Position numbers and translations under genes: made by a program
Source: Acidithiobacillus acidisediminis
Lineage (GTDB): Bacteria > Pseudomonadota > Gammaproteobacteria > Acidithiobacillales > Acidithiobacillaceae
NCBI RefSeq assembly: GCF_023277115.1
Contig: NZ_JALQCS010000001.1
Coordinates: forward strand, 2,718,873 to 2,782,872
Direction: 5' to 3'
Length of the DNA: 64,000 bases
The notes under the pieces: generated by a model
Databases searched by the model: none
What the model was told of the DNA's origin: nothing
Seen by the model: the letters and a program-made list of their open reading frames with translations, nothing else
Shown here: one piece after another, positions 8,160-16,823 of the stretch
Layout: each line of letters opens with the position of its first letter
How positions within the stretch are numbered: position 1 is the first letter of the stretch

Positions 8160-8846
8160 TTAAACGTTGTCGCCGTGACTTTCCAACCAGTCCTCATAGT
8201 CCTCACGCTTCTCATCAATGAAATCTTCGATCACGTCGAAGAGATTTTCATCCATGGTTTCGAGAGATTTGAGAACACCGGTCATTTCCCAAATGGTGTA
8301 CATTTCAACTGAGGTCTTCAGCGATACTTCCCAAGCGGTTTCCACGGTCTGCAAGGTGCGCACCGGGATGGCCTTGCGTAGAACGCGCAGATCACCTTCC
8401 ACCTTCTGAATGTTTGGACCCCAGTCCGGGAAATGATCAGGCTGGATCATGTCGGGGGAGAGCTGGTTACCGGTGGTGATCAGCTTCAGCATCACACGAC
8501 CGAAGGGACGCAACACATCCTTTGCCGACTGCATACCATGGCGAATGGATACTTCGCGCATGATCATCACTAGCCCACCAGGGGAATTTTTGAAAGGACA
8601 GCGTGCCGCGCAAGTCATGCACTGGGCACAGGCCCAGATCTTTTCCTGCATGGCGTCATAGATCTGTTCCACGTTTTCCGTCCACAGCAACTGGACGATC
8701 TCCCGCGGACTATAATCATAAAATTGGGCCGACGGACAGGTGGCGGTACAGATACCGCAGTTCAAACAACCGTTAAGTTCGTGATCGTAGCGGAAGTCCG
8801 CCCGAATCTCATCGAACATTTCTTTCATTTCAGCGTAAGTCGCCAT
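8160..8846 (-). CDS. hdrC1: sHdrC1, ferredoxin-type electron-transfer subunit
   Basis: 228 residues with two [4Fe-4S] motifs, CLNCGICTATCP near residue 27 and CAQCMTCAARCP near residue 72. It is the HdrC partner of HdrB1 and passes electrons between clusters in the cytoplasmic sHdr complex. It is the first hdr gene of the run, 68 bases behind a dsrE homologue and 12 bases before hdrB1, so all are likely on one transcript. Confidence 0.96.
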   Translation of the reverse strand: MATYAEMKEMFDEIRADFRYDHELNGCLNCGICTATCPSAQFYDYSPREIVQLLWTENVEQIYDAMQEKIWACAQCMTCAARCPFKNSPGGLVMIMREVSIRHGMQSAKDVLRPFGRVMLKLITTGNQLSPDMIQPDHFPDWGPNIQKVEGDLRVLRKAIPVRTLQTVETAWEVSLKTSVEMYTIWEMTGVLKSLETMDENLFDVIEDFIDEKREDYEDWLESHGDNV

Positions 8847-8914
8847 TTACTCGCTCCTCGCTAGCATTAGCAAACCGATATCTGTCTGACCGCCACACCC
8901 CTGTTCCGTTCCGC

Positions 8915-9385
8915 TCAGATGAATAGGGTGATGTCAGACTCGCCTGCAAACTCAAAAAAGGCAGCCGCGCCACCAAGTTCGATTCCGTCGATGAAGTCAG
9001 CCGTATCGAACTCGAAGAGATCAACGGTCATTTGGCAGGCAATCATCCGTACCTCAGCCTCGACACAGAGCTCACGCAACTCTTCCAGACTGGCGACACC
9101 CTTCGCCTTCATCTTGCTCTTCATCATGGAAGTTGCCATGCCTTCCATTCCGGGCAGCACCATCATCAAGGTTGGCATGGGTACTGGCATCGGCATCGCC
9201 GGATTCCCGAGAGGGCTGACACGCAAGTGTCCAAGGTCCTTCTTCAGCAGTTGCAGGCCGTAGAAGGTGAAGAAAATCTCTACACTGTAACCCAGAGCGG
9301 CTGCAGTGGAGGCGAGAATAAAAGGCGGATAGCCCCAATCTAGCGTACCTTTGGTGGCGACAATCGCCAATTTCTTTTCATCCAT
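8915..9385 (-). CDS. DsrE2-type sulfur-transfer protein of the shdr locus
   Basis: 156 residues of the DsrE/DsrF/DrsH-like family. Candidate sulfur-carrying cysteines are Cys107 (RELCVEA) and Cys117 (MIACQMT). A methionine- and proline-rich stretch around residues 63-94 is typical of the DsrE2 subtype, some members of which are membrane-associated. In sulfur oxidisers, rhodanese, TusA and DsrE2 are encoded together and pass sulfane sulfur between them; here the order is rhd-tusA-dsrE, upstream of hdrC1. The ATG at 9385 is supported by a GAGG-type site. Confidence 0.88.
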   Translation of the reverse strand: MDEKKLAIVATKGTLDWGYPPFILASTAAALGYSVEIFFTFYGLQLLKKDLGHLRVSPLGNPAMPMPVPMPTLMMVLPGMEGMATSMMKSKMKAKGVASLEELRELCVEAEVRMIACQMTVDLFEFDTADFIDGIELGGAAAFFEFAGESDITLFI

Positions 9386-9400
9386 AACTCACTCCTCGAA

Positions 9401-9425
9401 GCGCCAAAGGGCAACCCTCTGGCGC
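9401..9425 (-). repeat. Inverted repeat between tusA and dsrE
   Basis: GCGCCA (9401-9406) pairs with TGGCGC (9420-9425), and inner AGGG/CCCT bases extend the stem. It sits just after the tusA stop and before the dsrE start, with no U-tract, so an mRNA processing or stability hairpin is more likely than a terminator. Confidence 0.4.
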
Positions 9426-9435
9426 CGCTGGGCCC

Positions 9436-9666
9436 TTAGGCCTTCTGAATGAAGAACACGAACTCGCCATTCGCCTCGGCTTGGTCGAGAAGCGGGTTCT
9501 TGGTCTGCTTGGAAAATGCCTCGAAATCCTTGATCGCACCGGGATCGGTAGCAACGATCTTCAGAACTTGACCGGCATTCATTTCGCCCAGGGCCTTCTT
9601 GGTGCGCAGGATGGGCAGCGGGCAGTTCAGTCCACGGGCATCCAGCAGCTTGTCTTCTTGTACCAT
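9436..9666 (-). CDS. tusA: TusA/SirA-family sulfur carrier
   Basis: 76 residues from the ATG at 9666, preceded by GGAGG at good spacing; an upstream in-frame start is less likely. The CPxP signature (Cys15-Pro-Leu-Pro18) carries the persulfide sulfur. In sulfur oxidisers TusA receives sulfur from rhodanese and DsrE and delivers it to the sHdr system in the cytoplasm. A second, divergent TusA lies at 60875-61105 beside sqr. A plausible sigma70-like promoter lies upstream. Confidence 0.95.
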   Translation of the reverse strand: MVQEDKLLDARGLNCPLPILRTKKALGEMNAGQVLKIVATDPGAIKDFEAFSKQTKNPLLDQAEANGEFVFFIQKA

Positions 9667-9702
9667 TGCAACCTCCACTCTCAAGTCAAACTACAGCGAA
9701 TC

Positions 9703-9730
9703 AATGTATCAGGATTTACCCGCCAAGCAA
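9703..9730 (-). promoter_or_regulatory. Possible sigma70-type promoter upstream of tusA-dsrE-hdr
   Basis: On the minus strand TTGCTT, a 16-base spacer and TACATT lie in an AT-rich gap between rhd and tusA, about 40 bases before the tusA start. The match to consensus is moderate. It could give the shdr genes a start site independent of rhd. Confidence 0.35.
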
Positions 9731-9790
9731 GGCAAAGATTTTAATTTGTTGATTAGTTCAGCATATTTCATCATATTCTTATATGCCAAT

Positions 9791-10108
9791 CTAGACAATG
9801 GGAAACGACCGGTTGGCCCAGCCAGAAATCCCCCCGCGCAGGTTGAAGACCTCCCCGAACCCTTGCGCAGCAGCGAAGGCGCAAGCCTGGGACGAGCGGC
9901 CCCCACTCAAACAGTAGAACACCACCGGTGCCCCCTTATCAATCTCGGCCATGCTCATGGGCAACAAATGCAAGGGAATATGCTTCGCGCCGCTGATCAT
10001 GCCGCGCGCCACCTCAGCGGGGGAACGCACGTCGATCAGGGTGAACGTATGCCCTTGCTCCTGCATTTCCTTCAATTGCTCCGCGCTTAGCTCTTTGAAG
10101 CCGTACAT
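9791..10108 (-). CDS. rhd: Single-domain rhodanese (sulfurtransferase)
   Basis: 105 residues forming one rhodanese domain: LIDVRSPAEVARG near residue 24 and the active-site loop YCLSGGRS with Cys66. It accepts sulfane sulfur from a low-molecular-weight persulfide such as glutathione persulfide and passes it to TusA. It is cytoplasmic, with no signal peptide. It heads the shdr cluster, separated from tusA by 124 bases, and has GGTGG upstream of its ATG. Confidence 0.94.
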   Translation of the reverse strand: MYGFKELSAEQLKEMQEQGHTFTLIDVRSPAEVARGMISGAKHIPLHLLPMSMAEIDKGAPVVFYCLSGGRSSQACAFAAAQGFGEVFNLRGGISGWANRSFPIV

Positions 10109-10178
10109 AGCTCTGTTCCACCCCTATATTCAGATTTCCTGATGATAGCACCTCTGTGTGGCACGTTTCTAATCTGTG

Positions 10179-11234
10179 TTAGCCCCCGAGACGCATCATA
10201 AATATTTTTGAAGAGCGCTGGCGATCACGATCAAACTCATGCCGTTCCGGCTTGTCGTGCCACACCCCGGCGCGAATCGCCCTGAGCAGGTCCGCGTCGG
10301 AGGCCTCCGCCGTACGCAACAATGGGCGCAGCTCCAAGCCTTGCTCCTGCCCCAGACAATACACCAAACGCCCAGTAGCAGTCAGGCGCACGCGGTTGCA
10401 GGTGGCGCAGAAATTTTCGCTGATGGGACTGATGAAACCAATTCGACCTGTTCCACCGGGCAAAGCATACAAACGCGCTGGCCCCTGGTCTCGACTGCTC
10501 GCCACGGGCAACAGCGTGCCAAAATGCGCCTCCACGCGCTCCCGTGCACTGGCGGCGGAAAGATAGTCCCTATCTTGGCTATCCGTCCCGGCACTCCCCA
10601 AGGGCATAGTCTCGATGAAACGAATATCCAGCCCCCTTTGCTGCGCGAACTCGACAAGCTGTGGCAAGGCATCAGCATTCACCTGCTGCAGCAGGACAAC
10701 ATTCAGCTTGATACGCGGAATGGCGTGCTCGATCGCCGCGTCTATGCCCCGCAAGACCCGCTTCAGATCACCCCCACGGGTCACCTGAGTAAACACCTTT
10801 TCATCCAAGGTATCGAGACTGATGTTGATGCTATTCAGGCCGGCGTGGGCGAGCTTTGCCGCCAGGCGATCGAGAAGGTAACCATTACTGCTCAGACTAA
10901 TTTTTCCGATCCCTAGTTGACGGGCAAAATCGACATGGGCAAGCAAATGTGGGTGGATCAGCGGCTCGCCGCCGGTGAAGCGCAGATGCTGCAATCCCAA
11001 GCCGTGGAAGATCTGGAGAATGCGCTGCAACTCATCGGGTCGCAGGTGGTCCTGGTGTTCGAAGAAGGGTGTACCCGTTGCAGGGCTACAGTATTGGCAA
11101 CGGAAATTGCAGTGCTCGGTCAGGGAGAGGCGCAGATAACTGATGCGGCGACCGAAGCGATCCCACAGACCAGCCTCTGCACGATCATCACCGTGCAGGG
11201 CTGATGAATGTGGACTAGCAGCGTTGACGCCCAT
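10179..11234 (-). CDS. moaA: GTP 3',8-cyclase MoaA
   Basis: 351 residues. The radical SAM motif CNFRCQYC lies near residue 42, a second cluster site CATCNRVRLTATGRLVYC near residue 275, and the C-terminus ends in the diagnostic Gly-Gly (MMRLGG). MoaA performs the first step of molybdopterin synthesis, converting GTP to the cyclic precursor with MoaC. It overlaps the end of the membrane-subunit gene soeC by 20 bases, so it is probably co-transcribed with the molybdoenzyme that needs the cofactor. The first ~20 residues are not part of the conserved fold, so a slightly later start is possible. Confidence 0.95.
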   Translation of the reverse strand: MGVNAASPHSSALHGDDRAEAGLWDRFGRRISYLRLSLTEHCNFRCQYCSPATGTPFFEHQDHLRPDELQRILQIFHGLGLQHLRFTGGEPLIHPHLLAHVDFARQLGIGKISLSSNGYLLDRLAAKLAHAGLNSINISLDTLDEKVFTQVTRGGDLKRVLRGIDAAIEHAIPRIKLNVVLLQQVNADALPQLVEFAQQRGLDIRFIETMPLGSAGTDSQDRDYLSAASARERVEAHFGTLLPVASSRDQGPARLYALPGGTGRIGFISPISENFCATCNRVRLTATGRLVYCLGQEQGLELRPLLRTAEASDADLLRAIRAGVWHDKPERHEFDRDRQRSSKIFMMRLGG

Positions 11235-12153
11235 GATATAGATTCACTACGTGTTGTGCCTCGACAAAGAAGAGCCAACGCTCTACGCCAATGCCGAAGA
11301 CCACCGAGACAGCGGCGACGATCGCCGCTGCGGCGGACGTCGCGCTGAGAGCGATGGCGAGGGCGATGATGGGGACGATCACGGCGAACAGGTACATCAG
11401 CAGCTTGATCGCCCGCGATTTCTCGCGCGGCAGGGTATGCCCGAACTCCTCGGTGAGGAAAGTTCCGAAGGTATGACCCTGATCCAGAATGCGGACCGTA
11501 AAACGATTGAAACCGGTGGCGGTGCGGATGGTTGGGCCAGCAGGTCGAGAAATCCAGAAATAATAGATCCCTTTCATGATCGCTACCGCGGCAATCAGGG
11601 CAATGGCGATGCCGATGAAAACCCCGGCGCTTTCTCCCGTGACCAGACGAATGGCCGCCAGAATGGTAGCACCCGTGGCCAGACCCATGGCATAGAAATT
11701 CGCGGGCACCAATGCGGTATTCCATTGCCGAATGGTACGCAAGACAGCGTAGATCATTCCTTGGCAGAATATGGTGATCAGACCGAGCACACCCGCAATA
11801 CTGGCAAGGACCAGGCCTACATCAGCCTCTGGCCGCCCGGCAAAGAATACCCAAAGGAGATAAGCAAAGGCGAAGGGATAGTAGGCCACCGCAAAAATTC
11901 CCTCGCGGGCTAGCCAAGAGGTACGCCAACGCGTGAAGGCGCGCCAGGCATTCTTGGGATTGGCCAAATGCGCCGTCGAGGAAAGCATGCCGATGGTCAC
12001 GAACAGCAGCGACAGGATCACTGCAACCAGTGTCTGTACGGGGTTCAATCCGCCATCAATGTGCAGATCATTGACAATGGCGATGAGGGCCATCAGGCCA
12101 AAGCCACCACCAGAAAAAAGCGTAAGAAAGATAACTGCCAGTGCCGGATGCAT
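11215..12153 (-). CDS. soeC: SoeC/DmsC-like membrane anchor of a molybdoenzyme
   Basis: 312 residues from the ATG at 12153, with AGGAG seven bases upstream. About eight hydrophobic segments are visible, as in the DmsC/SoeC family of quinone-interacting anchors. As the third gene of a soeA-soeB-soeC unit it would tie the sulfite dehydrogenase to the inner face of the cytoplasmic membrane and pass electrons to quinone. Assignment to SoeC rather than DmsC rests on the sulfur-oxidation context and the absence of a Tat signal on the catalytic subunit. Confidence 0.82.
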   Translation of the reverse strand: MHPALAVIFLTLFSGGGFGLMALIAIVNDLHIDGGLNPVQTLVAVILSLLFVTIGMLSSTAHLANPKNAWRAFTRWRTSWLAREGIFAVAYYPFAFAYLLWVFFAGRPEADVGLVLASIAGVLGLITIFCQGMIYAVLRTIRQWNTALVPANFYAMGLATGATILAAIRLVTGESAGVFIGIAIALIAAVAIMKGIYYFWISRPAGPTIRTATGFNRFTVRILDQGHTFGTFLTEEFGHTLPREKSRAIKLLMYLFAVIVPIIALAIALSATSAAAAIVAAVSVVFGIGVERWLFFVEAQHVVNLYHGRQRC

Positions 12154-12164
12154 GCCTTGTCTCC

Positions 12165-12857
12165 TTAGCGCTCTACCACGCGATTGACCCACTCCTTCAC
12201 CTTCCCGGCGGCCTTCTTCTTCAGGCCTTCCGTCGGAATTGGGGCATGCACGCGTGGCGGTAGGTAGTGGTTACTTGGGTCATAGTTCAACTCGGGCATG
12301 AGCTGATAACCTCCACGCTCCCGCACCGCTCGACTGACTGGGCTCTCTGGATCGTCAAAGTCACCGAACATGCGCGCGTGCGCGGGGCAAGTCAGCACAC
12401 AGGCGGGCTGCCGCTCTTCTTCCGGAATCTCCATGTCGTAGATCCGATCGATACACAGGGTACACTTTTTCATGGTTCCGGACACACGATCGAGTTCACG
12501 TGCACCATAGGGGCATGCCCAAGAGCAGTAATTGCAGCCCATGCACTTGCTCTGATCCACCAGCACTATGCCATCCTCTGGACGCTTGTGGCTGGCCCCC
12601 GTCGGGCAGACCGTCACGCACTCGGCATTTTCGCAGTGCATACACGACATTGGGAAGTTCACCGTCTTGTTATACGGATAATCGCCAATCTCATAGTGCC
12701 TAATTCGGTTGAACCAGACCCCAGACGGCTTGGCACCGTAGGGGTTATAGTCGGTGAGTGGCGCCGTGGTGCCACTGGTGTTCCATTCCTTGCACGCCAC
12801 CGCACAGGCATGGCAGCCAACGCAGGTGTCAAGATCAATAACTAATCCCAGTCTCAT
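12165..12857 (-). CDS. soeB: SoeB-like four-cluster ferredoxin subunit
   Basis: 230 residues with four cysteine groups of the DmsB/NrfC/SoeB type: CVGCHACAVAC near residue 12, CMHCENAECVTVCP near 72, CMGCNYCSWACP near 105 and CTLCIDR...CVLTCP near 132-156. These hold four [4Fe-4S] clusters that carry electrons from the molybdenum centre to the membrane anchor. It lies 18 bases behind soeA and 11 bases before soeC. No signal peptide is present, so it faces the cytoplasm. Confidence 0.88.
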   Translation of the reverse strand: MRLGLVIDLDTCVGCHACAVACKEWNTSGTTAPLTDYNPYGAKPSGVWFNRIRHYEIGDYPYNKTVNFPMSCMHCENAECVTVCPTGASHKRPEDGIVLVDQSKCMGCNYCSWACPYGARELDRVSGTMKKCTLCIDRIYDMEIPEEERQPACVLTCPAHARMFGDFDDPESPVSRAVRERGGYQLMPELNYDPSNHYLPPRVHAPIPTEGLKKKAAGKVKEWVNRVVER

Positions 12858-12875
12858 GAAATGCTCCTTGCCTAC

Positions 12876-15734
12876 TCAGGACTTGAGATTGACGGGTTCG
12901 TGGGTGTGATAACGCAACACATCGGGCGCGGGAGTATCACCGGGCAACGGCTTCATCGTTGGGAAGGTCGGCCAAGTGCCCTCCTCACCAGGCGCTGCAG
13001 GATAGATCTTGACCATCAGGTCATACCAAGCGGCCTGCCCAGTGATTGGATCCGAATTGGTCAGTCGCCGCTCGCCCTGTTTCGGCGGCAACAACTCGGA
13101 GATCAGATGATTCATGAGAAAGCCTCGCGTCGCCTCCGCCGCATCAGGCTTGAGGCCCCAGGCACCCGACTGCTTACCAATCGCATTCCAAGTCCACACG
13201 GTGTCTTCCTGGCAACCCTCAATCAGCTTGACCTGAACGCGAATCTTGCCATTGTGACTTTCCACCCAGACCCAGCCCTTGTCCTGGATGCCCATTTGCT
13301 CGCCCCGCTGGCGATTCATGTACAGATAGTTCTGCGCGATGATCTGACGCAGCCAGGCATTCTGGCTATCCCAGGAGTGATACATCATCATTGGCCGCTG
13401 GTTGACGGCAAAGAAGGGATATTCCTTCTTGTCGATACGCTGCTGCTCCAAGGGCTCATAGAAATCCGGCAACGGATCAAAGTACGTCGCCAACCGCTCG
13501 CGGTCGACGGGGTCTTTGGGCATGGGACCATCATAGAGACCCTGTCCCGCCAAACGGAAACGCTGGAAGGCTTCGGAATACAGCTCGATCACGATCGGAT
13601 CCGCTGTCGGGTTGAAGCCAACCCGTTGCGCCAGCTCCAGATATTCCTTGTTGGCAAAACGATAGAAGCGCTGCGATTTCGGCAGGTGATACTGGAAAAA
13701 GCCCTGATTTTCGATGTAGCGATCCCATTGATTGGGATTCGGCTCACCGCGCAGGTGCGTCTCTCCACCCTTGCCACGCCAGCCTGCAAGGAAGCCAATG
13801 CCGGGAGCGCGCTCGAAGTTGGCAATAAAATCTTTATAGCCACTGAACTTGGGTGTGCCATCTTCCTTGGTGAAGGCTGGGAATTTGAGGCGCCCCGCCA
13901 ATTCCACCATCACGTCCTGCCAAGGCCGAACATTGCGATCCGGCTTGAGGATTGGGTGACGAATAGAGTCGCAGATTGCATCTGGTTCGGAAATCGGCCG
14001 ATCCAACAAAGAGATAGAGTCGTAGCGCTCCAGGTAGGTAGTATCCGGCAAAATCAGATCGCCAAAATTGACCATCTCGGAATGGAAGGCGTCAATGACC
14101 ACCAAGAAAGGGATCTTGTACTCGCCATCCTCATCCTTGGCCTTGAGCATTTCCTGCACATTGGCCGTATTCATGGTGGAATTCCAGCTCATGTTGGCCA
14201 TGAAGAAAATCAGCGTATCGATGCCGTAGGGGTCTTTGTTCACGGCGTTGGTAATCACCATGTGCATGAGACCGTGATTGGCGATCGGTGCCTCCCAGGA
14301 ATAGGCCTTGTCGATACGCTTCGGCTTTCCGTCGGCGTCGATCACCAGATCTTCCGGTGCGGTGGGAAAACCCAACGGCAACGACTTCAGCGGGGTGTTC
14401 GGGGCACTGTGCTGCGCCGGCTTGTTGGGCGGCGGCACCGGCTTGGGATAGGGCGCCTTGGCACGGAAACCACCGGGGCAGTCGATGGTACCCAGGAGGA
14501 TCTGCACCAGATGAATGGCGCGCGCCGCCTGCATGCCGTTGGAATGCGCGGAAATGCCGCGCATGGCATGCATCGATACTGGGCGACCAATGAACTTGTC
14601 GTGCTTGCGCCCCGCCCAATCGGTCCACTCTACCGCAATCTCTATGCTTTCCTTGAACGCGACATGGGCCATTTCCAGCGCCAAGCGCTCAATAGTCTCG
14701 GCGGGGATACCGGTAATCTTGCTGGCATTAGCCGGGCTATAATGTTCGTCGAGATAGCGCTCGGCCAGAATCGACATCACGGTCCGCACTGGTCGCCCAT
14801 CAGGCGTATGGAACTCGCCGAACAGGGCAGCCTTGACCCCCGGTTGCATACCATCAATAAAGGCGTTCTGCTCCAGATCCCAAACCATGGGGTGTCCTTC
14901 CGCATCGCGCCAGATCAGACCATCGCCCTTCTGCCCCGGGGTATTCACCACCAGGAAAGGTGCATTCGTGTAGCGCAACAGGAAATCCCAGTCGAACTGC
15001 TCGTTCTGCAACAGCACATGCACCATAGAGAGGGCAAGCATGCCATCGGTACCTGGACGGATAGGCACCCATTCGTCGGCAATGGCCTGGTAGCCGGTAC
15101 GTGCGGGGTTGATGCCGACAAACTTGCCACCGTTGCGCTTGAGCTTTTCCAGCCCGATCTTCATGGGGTTGGAGGAATGGTCCTCAGCGACACCCCAGAG
15201 CATGAAGTACTTGGTGCGATCCCAGTCCGGATCACCAAACTCCCAAAAAGCATGACCGAGCATGTACAACCCGGCCGTTGCCATATTCACGGAACAGAAA
15301 CCGCCGTGCGCGGACCAGTTGAGCGTACCAAACTGCTGTGCCCACAGGCCGGTAAGGGCCTGCATCTGATCACGACCGGTAAAATATGCAAGCTTGTCGG
15401 GGTCCGTTGCGCGGATGTGTTCGAGACGCTTGGTCAGAACGTCGAGGGCCTCATCCCAGGAAATTTCTTCAAATTCTCCCGCGCCGCGTTCGGTGCCGGG
15501 CTTCCGGCGCAAGGGGTTGCGCAATTTGCCCGGCGAGTACTGCTTCATGATGCCGGCCGAACCCTTGGCACAGAGCACCCCCTGATTGATGGGGTGATTC
15601 CGGTTTCCCTGGATGAAACGTACCTTGTTGTCTTCCACGGTGACTTTGATACCGCAGCGACAGGCACACATGTAGCAGGTGCTGTATTTGATTTCCTGCT
15701 TCTTGTGATCCTCGAATTCCATGACCGTAGCCAT
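12876..15734 (-). CDS. soeA: SoeA-like molybdopterin oxidoreductase, probable sulfite dehydrogenase catalytic subunit
   Basis: 952 residues from the ATG at 15734 (AGAGAGG upstream); a longer frame adds 19 unconserved residues. The N-terminal [4Fe-4S] motif CYMCACRCG...LCAKG marks the bis-MGD molybdenum family (DMSO reductase type). No twin-arginine signal is present, which fits cytoplasmic SoeA, known to oxidise sulfite to sulfate, and argues against periplasmic thiosulfate or polysulfide reductases (PhsA/PsrA). Sulfite is the product of the neighbouring sHdr pathway. A reductase of tetrathionate or another S-oxide cannot be excluded by reading alone. Confidence 0.82.
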   Translation of the reverse strand: MATVMEFEDHKKQEIKYSTCYMCACRCGIKVTVEDNKVRFIQGNRNHPINQGVLCAKGSAGIMKQYSPGKLRNPLRRKPGTERGAGEFEEISWDEALDVLTKRLEHIRATDPDKLAYFTGRDQMQALTGLWAQQFGTLNWSAHGGFCSVNMATAGLYMLGHAFWEFGDPDWDRTKYFMLWGVAEDHSSNPMKIGLEKLKRNGGKFVGINPARTGYQAIADEWVPIRPGTDGMLALSMVHVLLQNEQFDWDFLLRYTNAPFLVVNTPGQKGDGLIWRDAEGHPMVWDLEQNAFIDGMQPGVKAALFGEFHTPDGRPVRTVMSILAERYLDEHYSPANASKITGIPAETIERLALEMAHVAFKESIEIAVEWTDWAGRKHDKFIGRPVSMHAMRGISAHSNGMQAARAIHLVQILLGTIDCPGGFRAKAPYPKPVPPPNKPAQHSAPNTPLKSLPLGFPTAPEDLVIDADGKPKRIDKAYSWEAPIANHGLMHMVITNAVNKDPYGIDTLIFFMANMSWNSTMNTANVQEMLKAKDEDGEYKIPFLVVIDAFHSEMVNFGDLILPDTTYLERYDSISLLDRPISEPDAICDSIRHPILKPDRNVRPWQDVMVELAGRLKFPAFTKEDGTPKFSGYKDFIANFERAPGIGFLAGWRGKGGETHLRGEPNPNQWDRYIENQGFFQYHLPKSQRFYRFANKEYLELAQRVGFNPTADPIVIELYSEAFQRFRLAGQGLYDGPMPKDPVDRERLATYFDPLPDFYEPLEQQRIDKKEYPFFAVNQRPMMMYHSWDSQNAWLRQIIAQNYLYMNRQRGEQMGIQDKGWVWVESHNGKIRVQVKLIEGCQEDTVWTWNAIGKQSGAWGLKPDAAEATRGFLMNHLISELLPPKQGERRLTNSDPITGQAAWYDLMVKIYPAAPGEEGTWPTFPTMKPLPGDTPAPDVLRYHTHEPVNLKS

Positions 15735-15917
15735 TGCTCGACCTCTCTGGAGATGATAGGGAGTGCGCACCCACTCCGAATGCAAGGGCATGATGGTCGC
15801 CGAGCCTCAGTGATAAAGCAACTCAGCTTTTTTGATTTTGTAATAAGGGAGGCTTATTTGCCTGCCCGCAACAAAGCGGATAAGTTCATCCTGTCTTGAA
15901 ACCTGTGGAGAGCCCAG
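15735..15917. promoter_or_regulatory. Divergent intergenic region between soeA and a small unknown gene
   Basis: 183 bases separating two divergently transcribed starts, so promoters for the soe-moaA operon and for the 15918 gene should both lie here. The part near 15830-15860 is AT-rich. I could not assign a convincing -35/-10 pair or a sigma54 motif on either strand. Confidence 0.4.
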
Positions 15918-16223
15918 ATGAATCGTAGCGACTTCAAAGAACATACGCGGATTACCGTGACCTGGAAAGACAAGGAGGGCAAGCTGCGCCCCGGCAATTT
16001 CTATGTCTACGCATTGCTCAAGGACGCGATGATCGTGCGCGCCACCGACAAGGATGGCCTGCTGCGCAAATTGGGTTTTGGAGACGTGTTGCGGGTAGTA
16101 AAATGTCAGGATGTTGCCCCGCAGGATCGCTACATGATCCCGGATGAGATTCTGAAGGAGAGCAACTGGAAAGACCGCGACGTGATGATGCGCTACAGCT
16201 CCTCGCCGCATCGCGGCAAGTAA
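15918..16223 (+). CDS. Conserved small protein of unknown function
   Basis: 101 residues with a good ribosome-binding site (GGAGAG). Not recognised. It is soluble and highly charged, with alternating basic and acidic residues and an FYVYALLKDAMIVRA core that looks like beta strands; one cysteine (VVKCQDV). No signal or membrane segment. It is divergent from soeA and convergent with moaC, so it may belong functionally with the molybdoenzyme, but nothing in the sequence proves it. Confidence 0.7.
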   Translation: MNRSDFKEHTRITVTWKDKEGKLRPGNFYVYALLKDAMIVRATDKDGLLRKLGFGDVLRVVKCQDVAPQDRYMIPDEILKESNWKDRDVMMRYSSSPHRGK

Positions 16224-16241
16224 GAGTCTGTCAATCCCGCC

Positions 16242-16265
16242 GAGCGGCGCCGCAGGGCGCCGCTC
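16242..16265. terminator. Hairpin between convergent genes
   Basis: A 10-bp perfect stem GAGCGGCGCC / GGCGCCGCTC with loop GCAG sits between the stop of the small gene and the stop of moaC. There is no long T-run on either side, so termination efficiency is uncertain. Confidence 0.5.
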
Positions 16266-16267
16266 AG

Positions 16268-16765
16268 TCATTTCCCTGCACCCCCGTCACGCTCCCAAAT
16301 ACCGGATTTGCCACCCTCCTTGCGCGACAACCCAATCTCTCCCAACACCATGCCGCGGTCAATGGCCTTACACATATCGTAAATGGTCAACAAGGCAACG
16401 GTAACCGCCGTGAGGGCTTCCATCTCCACTCCCGTCTGCCCTTGACAGCGGACCTCTGCCTCACACAACACTTGACTAGTCTGCGCATCCAAGTCGAAGT
16501 GAATTTCCACCCCAGTCAAGAACAGGGGGTGTGCCAAAGGGATCAGGTCCGCCGTCTTTTTGCTGGCCTGAATGGCCGCAATCCGCGCCACTGCCAGCAC
16601 ATCTCCCTTACGCAGCGTGCCCTCCCGCACCCGCTCTAAGGTGTCTGGAGCCATCCGAATCGCCCCGCGCGCCACTGCACGCCGCTGGGTTACCGGTTTA
16701 GCCCCCACCTCAACCATCTGCGCGTCACCGCGGGGAGTAAAATGGGTCAATCGATCATCACTCAT
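16268..16765 (-). CDS. moaC: Cyclic pyranopterin monophosphate synthase MoaC
   Basis: 165 residues from the ATG at 16765. Family motifs include [18 protein letters not shown] near residue 18, [14 protein letters not shown] near 75 and [10 protein letters not shown] near 113, with the ending [17 protein letters not shown]. It completes conversion of the MoaA product to cyclic pyranopterin monophosphate. With moaA at 10179 it brackets the soe operon, suggesting cofactor genes gathered around a molybdoenzyme. It is divergent from the PhnD-like gene at 16824. Confidence 0.95.
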   Translation of the reverse strand: MSDDRLTHFTPRGDAQMVEVGAKPVTQRRAVARGAIRMAPDTLERVREGTLRKGDVLAVARIAAIQASKKTADLIPLAHPLFLTGVEIHFDLDAQTSQVLCEAEVRCQGQTGVEMEALTAVTVALLTIYDMCKAIDRGMVLGEIGLSRKEGGKSGIWERDGGAGK

Positions 16766-16823
16766 ACCGTTCTGGCATCCCTTTTGCTTATACCGCGGGG
16801 TGTTACTCGAAAGCTGGTACCTC

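Noticed and set aside
6828..8312. A 494-codon frame opposite hdrB1, and its counterpart opposite the second copy
   Set aside because: The frame appears at both loci only because the hdrB1 genes are nearly identical; the sense genes have the cysteine motifs.
12876..15734. Reading SoeA as a periplasmic thiosulfate/polysulfide reductase
   Set aside because: No twin-arginine signal at the chosen start or in the upstream extension; not fully excluded without a phylogeny.
12861..15899. A 1012-codon open frame on the plus strand opposite soeA
   Set aside because: It is antisense to a gene with complete molybdoenzyme motifs and proper start site; long antisense frames are common in GC-rich DNA, and the product resembles no protein family.
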